Origin: DATDCY01 sp964513745
GTDB lineage: Bacteria > JAUVQV01 > DATDCY01
NCBI GenBank assembly: GCA_964513745.1
Contig: CAZEOK010000034.1
Location: 1-27,702 of the forward strand
Direction: 5' to 3'
DNA length: 27,702 nucleotides
Both the position numbers and the translations under genes were made by a program. Below, one piece after another: positions 25,439 through 27,702 of the stretch (position 1 is the first letter of the stretch; every line of letters begins with the position of its first letter). The notes under the pieces are model-generated. The model was given only the letters and a program-made list of their open reading frames with translations, was not told the origin of the DNA and searched no databases.

Positions 25439-27702
25439 ATGCGCCGCATTCGACCCTGGGTCGTCACCCTCGGCTGCCTTCTGGCGGTCCTGGTCGCGGT
25501 GACGACCGTTCTCTGGCGGCAGGGGGACTTCTGGCGCGCGAGCGCGGCGAATTACCTGCGCGAGCGGCTCGCTGCCGATTTCGGAGCCCAGTTTCAAACG
25601 AACGAACTGCGCGGTCGCTGGTTTCCCCCCGGACTGTCCCTCGGACACGTCAGCTTCGAACGCAGCGGGGAGCCATGGGTGCTCACTGCCGAGGATGTCC
25701 GCATTTCGTTCAATCCCTATGCCGTGCTGCTCGGCCGCGAGCGCATCGGTCGGGTGGTGATCGAGCGGCCGCGTCTCTTCGTGCGCGCGGTCCCCGGCTC
25801 GCGGCCTTCGGCCCCAGGGGCGGAGGGGACGTTGGCCCCGACGCCGAACGCGGCGTCGACGGGGGAGACGGGCGTTCCGGGGGCTGCGCCAGGCGTTGCC
25901 GAGCGCCTGCGCTCTTTCCTGCGGCCGCCGTTCCCGCTGCGGGTTCTCGAGATTGTCGACGGCCGGGTCGACCTGACAGAGCGCAGCGGCAGGCGAATGG
26001 TGGCCCAGGAGGTCAATTTCTCGGTTTTCGTCTCGAGCGGCGCCGCGCGCGCCGTCCTCGAGGCCGGCCGTCTTGCGGTCGTGCGGGACGGACAGCGGGT
26101 GGAGCTTGGCAGCGTGGATGCCGACCTCACGCTCGAGGAAGGCCTGCTCACGGTGAGCGATGTCGTCGCCGCAGGAGGTCCGGTCACCGGCACGCTTCGC
26201 GGGACGGTTGATGCTTCGGGCGCCCTCGCGCTCAAGGGAGCGCTGGCGGCGCGCCTGGAGAAGGTTGCGGAGCTGGTCGGCCGCCCCGGCGCCGTTGGAG
26301 GCGCTGCGCAATTCGACGGGGAAATCACGGGGAACTGGCGAGACCCGGCGGGAGCGGGCACGCTCGCGGTTCAGGAGCTGGATCTCGGGGGGCGCCGTTG
26401 GCCGCAGGCTCGCGGACAGGTCGGGTGGGGTGGCGGCCGCCTCGTGTGGTCACGGCTGCATCTGCCCGTCGGAGAGGGCGCCGTGACCTCCGCCGGCGAA
26501 GCTGAATTCTCCGGCGGCACGTTTCGCTACCGGATCGATGCCGAAGCGCGCGCAATCGACCTTGCCAGGTTGCCGCTCACCACGGGCGATTTCGCGAAGC
26601 GGGTGACCGGACTCACGGGCGCGCTGCATTGGGAGGGCTCCGGGACGGGAGTTGAGGCATCGGGCAACGGCCACCTGGCTGCAAGGTGCGCGCTGGCATC
26701 CTGGCCCGGCGAGGAGGTCGCATTCGAGGCAGCGGCGTCGCTCGATCACGGCAGCCTTTCAGTCCAATCCTTCCGGGGGACGACACGCTCGCTCGAGGTC
26801 TCCGGTGCCGGTTCCTGGAGTCCCGGAGTCGGCGCCGCCGGGCACATCGGCGGCACGGTCGGCGACCTGCGGCGGCTGCTGCCGGCGGAGAGGGTCGCCC
26901 TTGGCGGCAGCGGCTGGTTCGAGGGGGATTTCACGGCCGACACGCAGGGCCCGCGTTTCTCAGGTGCGGTGCATCTGGCGGAGGCCGCCGCCGGGTCGGT
27001 CCAGGGGATCGAGGGTAGCGCGCGGATGAACGTCGCCGCCGGCAGTGTGCGGCTCAGCGAGGGCACAGTTGCCTGGCCCGGCGGTCGCGGTGTTTTCAGC
27101 GGGACGATAGAGGTCCCTTCGGGAAACCTCGACCTCGAGGCGGTTTTCCATCAGCTCTCGCTCCCGGAGACCGCACGCCTGCTCGGGGCCGATCCGCGGC
27201 TTCTCGACGGGAACCTCGGAGCGCGGCTGCGGGTGCACGGCACGACCCGTGACCCCGAGGTCGACGGGAAGGTTTCCGGCGGCTCGCTGCGCTATCGGGC
27301 CGTCACGGTGGAGGAGGCCGACCTGAGCGTGACCTACGCCGCGCGGCGGCTCGGCGTCACCCAGATGCGGTTGCGCAGCGGGACGACCTCGCTGACGTTT
27401 CACGGGGAGCTGCTCGACGGGAATGTTGTCGAGGGGGAGTTCGAGAGCCCCGCTTTCGATCTTGCCGATTTCCCCGCGATCGCAGGCCTCGAACTGGCGG
27501 GTTCTCTTCGCGGTCGGGTGCACGGATCGCTTGAGGCGCCGCAGATCAGCAGCACCGTGCGCGCCGGGCGGTTGCGCTACGCCGGTTTCGACCTCAAGGG
27601 AGGCGAGCTCGGGGTCAATTACAGCAGGGGCACGCTCGCGGTCGACGGTTGGGTGGCCGCCCAGGAGAACCGTCTGCGCCTGGTCGTTGAGCCCGCCAGG
27701 GA
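25439..27702 (+). CDS. TamB/AsmA-like envelope protein (partial, runs off the window)
   Basis: An open frame starts at ATG 25439, 13 bases after the hydrolase stop, and runs without a stop to the window edge (754 complete codons). An N-terminal signal anchor (about 8-26, VVTLGCLLAVLVAVTTVLW) is followed by an AsmA-like opening (LSLGHVSFERSG, ISFNPYAVLLGRERIGRVVI). Long repetitive beta strands of Gly/Leu/Val-rich segments then follow, as in the TamB/AsmA/YhdP group of tube-shaped periplasmic proteins that move phospholipids or assist outer-membrane protein assembly. A low-complexity Pro/Ala loop lies near residues 115-155. The C-terminal DUF490-type domain that would confirm TamB is outside the window. 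Its presence supports a diderm host. Confidence 0.8.
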   Translation, partial: MRRIRPWVVTLGCLLAVLVAVTTVLWRQGDFWRASAANYLRERLAADFGAQFQTNELRGRWFPPGLSLGHVSFERSGEPWVLTAEDVRISFNPYAVLLGRERIGRVVIERPRLFVRAVPGSRPSAPGAEGTLAPTPNAASTGETGVPGAAPGVAERLRSFLRPPFPLRVLEIVDGRVDLTERSGRRMVAQEVNFSVFVSSGAARAVLEAGRLAVVRDGQRVELGSVDADLTLEEGLLTVSDVVAAGGPVTGTLRGTVDASGALALKGALAARLEKVAELVGRPGAVGGAAQFDGEITGNWRDPAGAGTLAVQELDLGGRRWPQARGQVGWGGGRLVWSRLHLPVGEGAVTSAGEAEFSGGTFRYRIDAEARAIDLARLPLTTGDFAKRVTGLTGALHWEGSGTGVEASGNGHLAARCALASWPGEEVAFEAAASLDHGSLSVQSFRGTTRSLEVSGAGSWSPGVGAAGHIGGTVGDLRRLLPAERVALGGSGWFEGDFTADTQGPRFSGAVHLAEAAAGSVQGIEGSARMNVAAGSVRLSEGTVAWPGGRGVFSGTIEVPSGNLDLEAVFHQLSLPETARLLGADPRLLDGNLGARLRVHGTTRDPEVDGKVSGGSLRYRAVTVEEADLSVTYAARRLGVTQMRLRSGTTSLTFHGELLDGNVVEGEFESPAFDLADFPAIAGLELAGSLRGRVHGSLEAPQISSTVRAGRLRYAGFDLKGGELGVNYSRGTLAVDGWVAAQENRLRLVVEPAR

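Noticed and set aside
23257..25467. Minus-strand 736-codon frame opposite the coiled coil and hydrolase
   Set aside because: Antisense shadow; the repetitive character comes from the coiled-coil repeats on the other strand.

Overview
This is a GC-rich bacterial window. It opens with the 3' end of a 23S rRNA, a complete 5S rRNA and a strong intrinsic terminator, so it sits at the tail of an rRNA operon. The gene set (SecA with a SEC-C zinc tail, a TamB/AsmA-like envelope protein, an AMIN-domain secreted protein, a lipoprotein with a lipobox-like site, a type I-beta DAHP synthase) points to a Gram-negative, diderm organism. A delta-proteobacterial or related lineage is plausible, but the taxonomy is an inference. 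A run of 10 Ns at 23082-23091 shows that the sequence is a draft scaffold, possibly a metagenome bin.

Layout. 1-434: rRNA tail and terminator. 433-1389 (-): PIG-L-type deacetylase. 1613-3109 (+): small lipoprotein with 11-residue repeats, a small unknown protein and a PAP2 phosphatase. 3188-7204 (+): pheS-pheT with an upstream promoter, then a hotdog thioesterase whose 3' end overlaps the next gene tail to tail. 7113-10956 (-): a hybrid sensor kinase with a MEDS-like N-terminal domain, preceded by DAHP synthase. 11008-12442 (+): a cold-shock protein with promoter and terminator, then a membrane-anchored M23 peptidase. 12443-13045: no gene, but two long nested inverted repeats sharing a REP-like core. 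13046-15876: secA. 15994-27702 (+): five genes in a row (Ig-like repeat/AMIN protein, pseudo-receiver/coiled-coil membrane protein, TPR/coiled-coil protein containing the gap, carbon-nitrogen hydrolase, start of a TamB/AsmA-like protein).

Functional reading. The first half is mostly housekeeping: translation (rRNA, PheRS), the entry step of aromatic amino-acid synthesis, cold shock and lipid or cell-wall enzymes. The second half is an envelope-oriented block beginning at secA. The three genes at 15994-24597 encode a secreted Ig-like/AMIN protein, a one-span protein with a degenerate receiver and a very long coiled coil, and a secreted TPR/coiled-coil protein. They are co-directional and closely spaced, and I do not recognise them as a named system. 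They are the best candidate for an undescribed apparatus here, though the third gene's structure is uncertain because of the gap.

Most interesting points: the paired REP-like elements at 12492-12982, whose core hairpins differ by matched changes on both arms; loss of the catalytic Glu in the carbon-nitrogen hydrolase; the receiver domain lacking its phospho-acceptor; and a reading-frame break next to the assembly gap.
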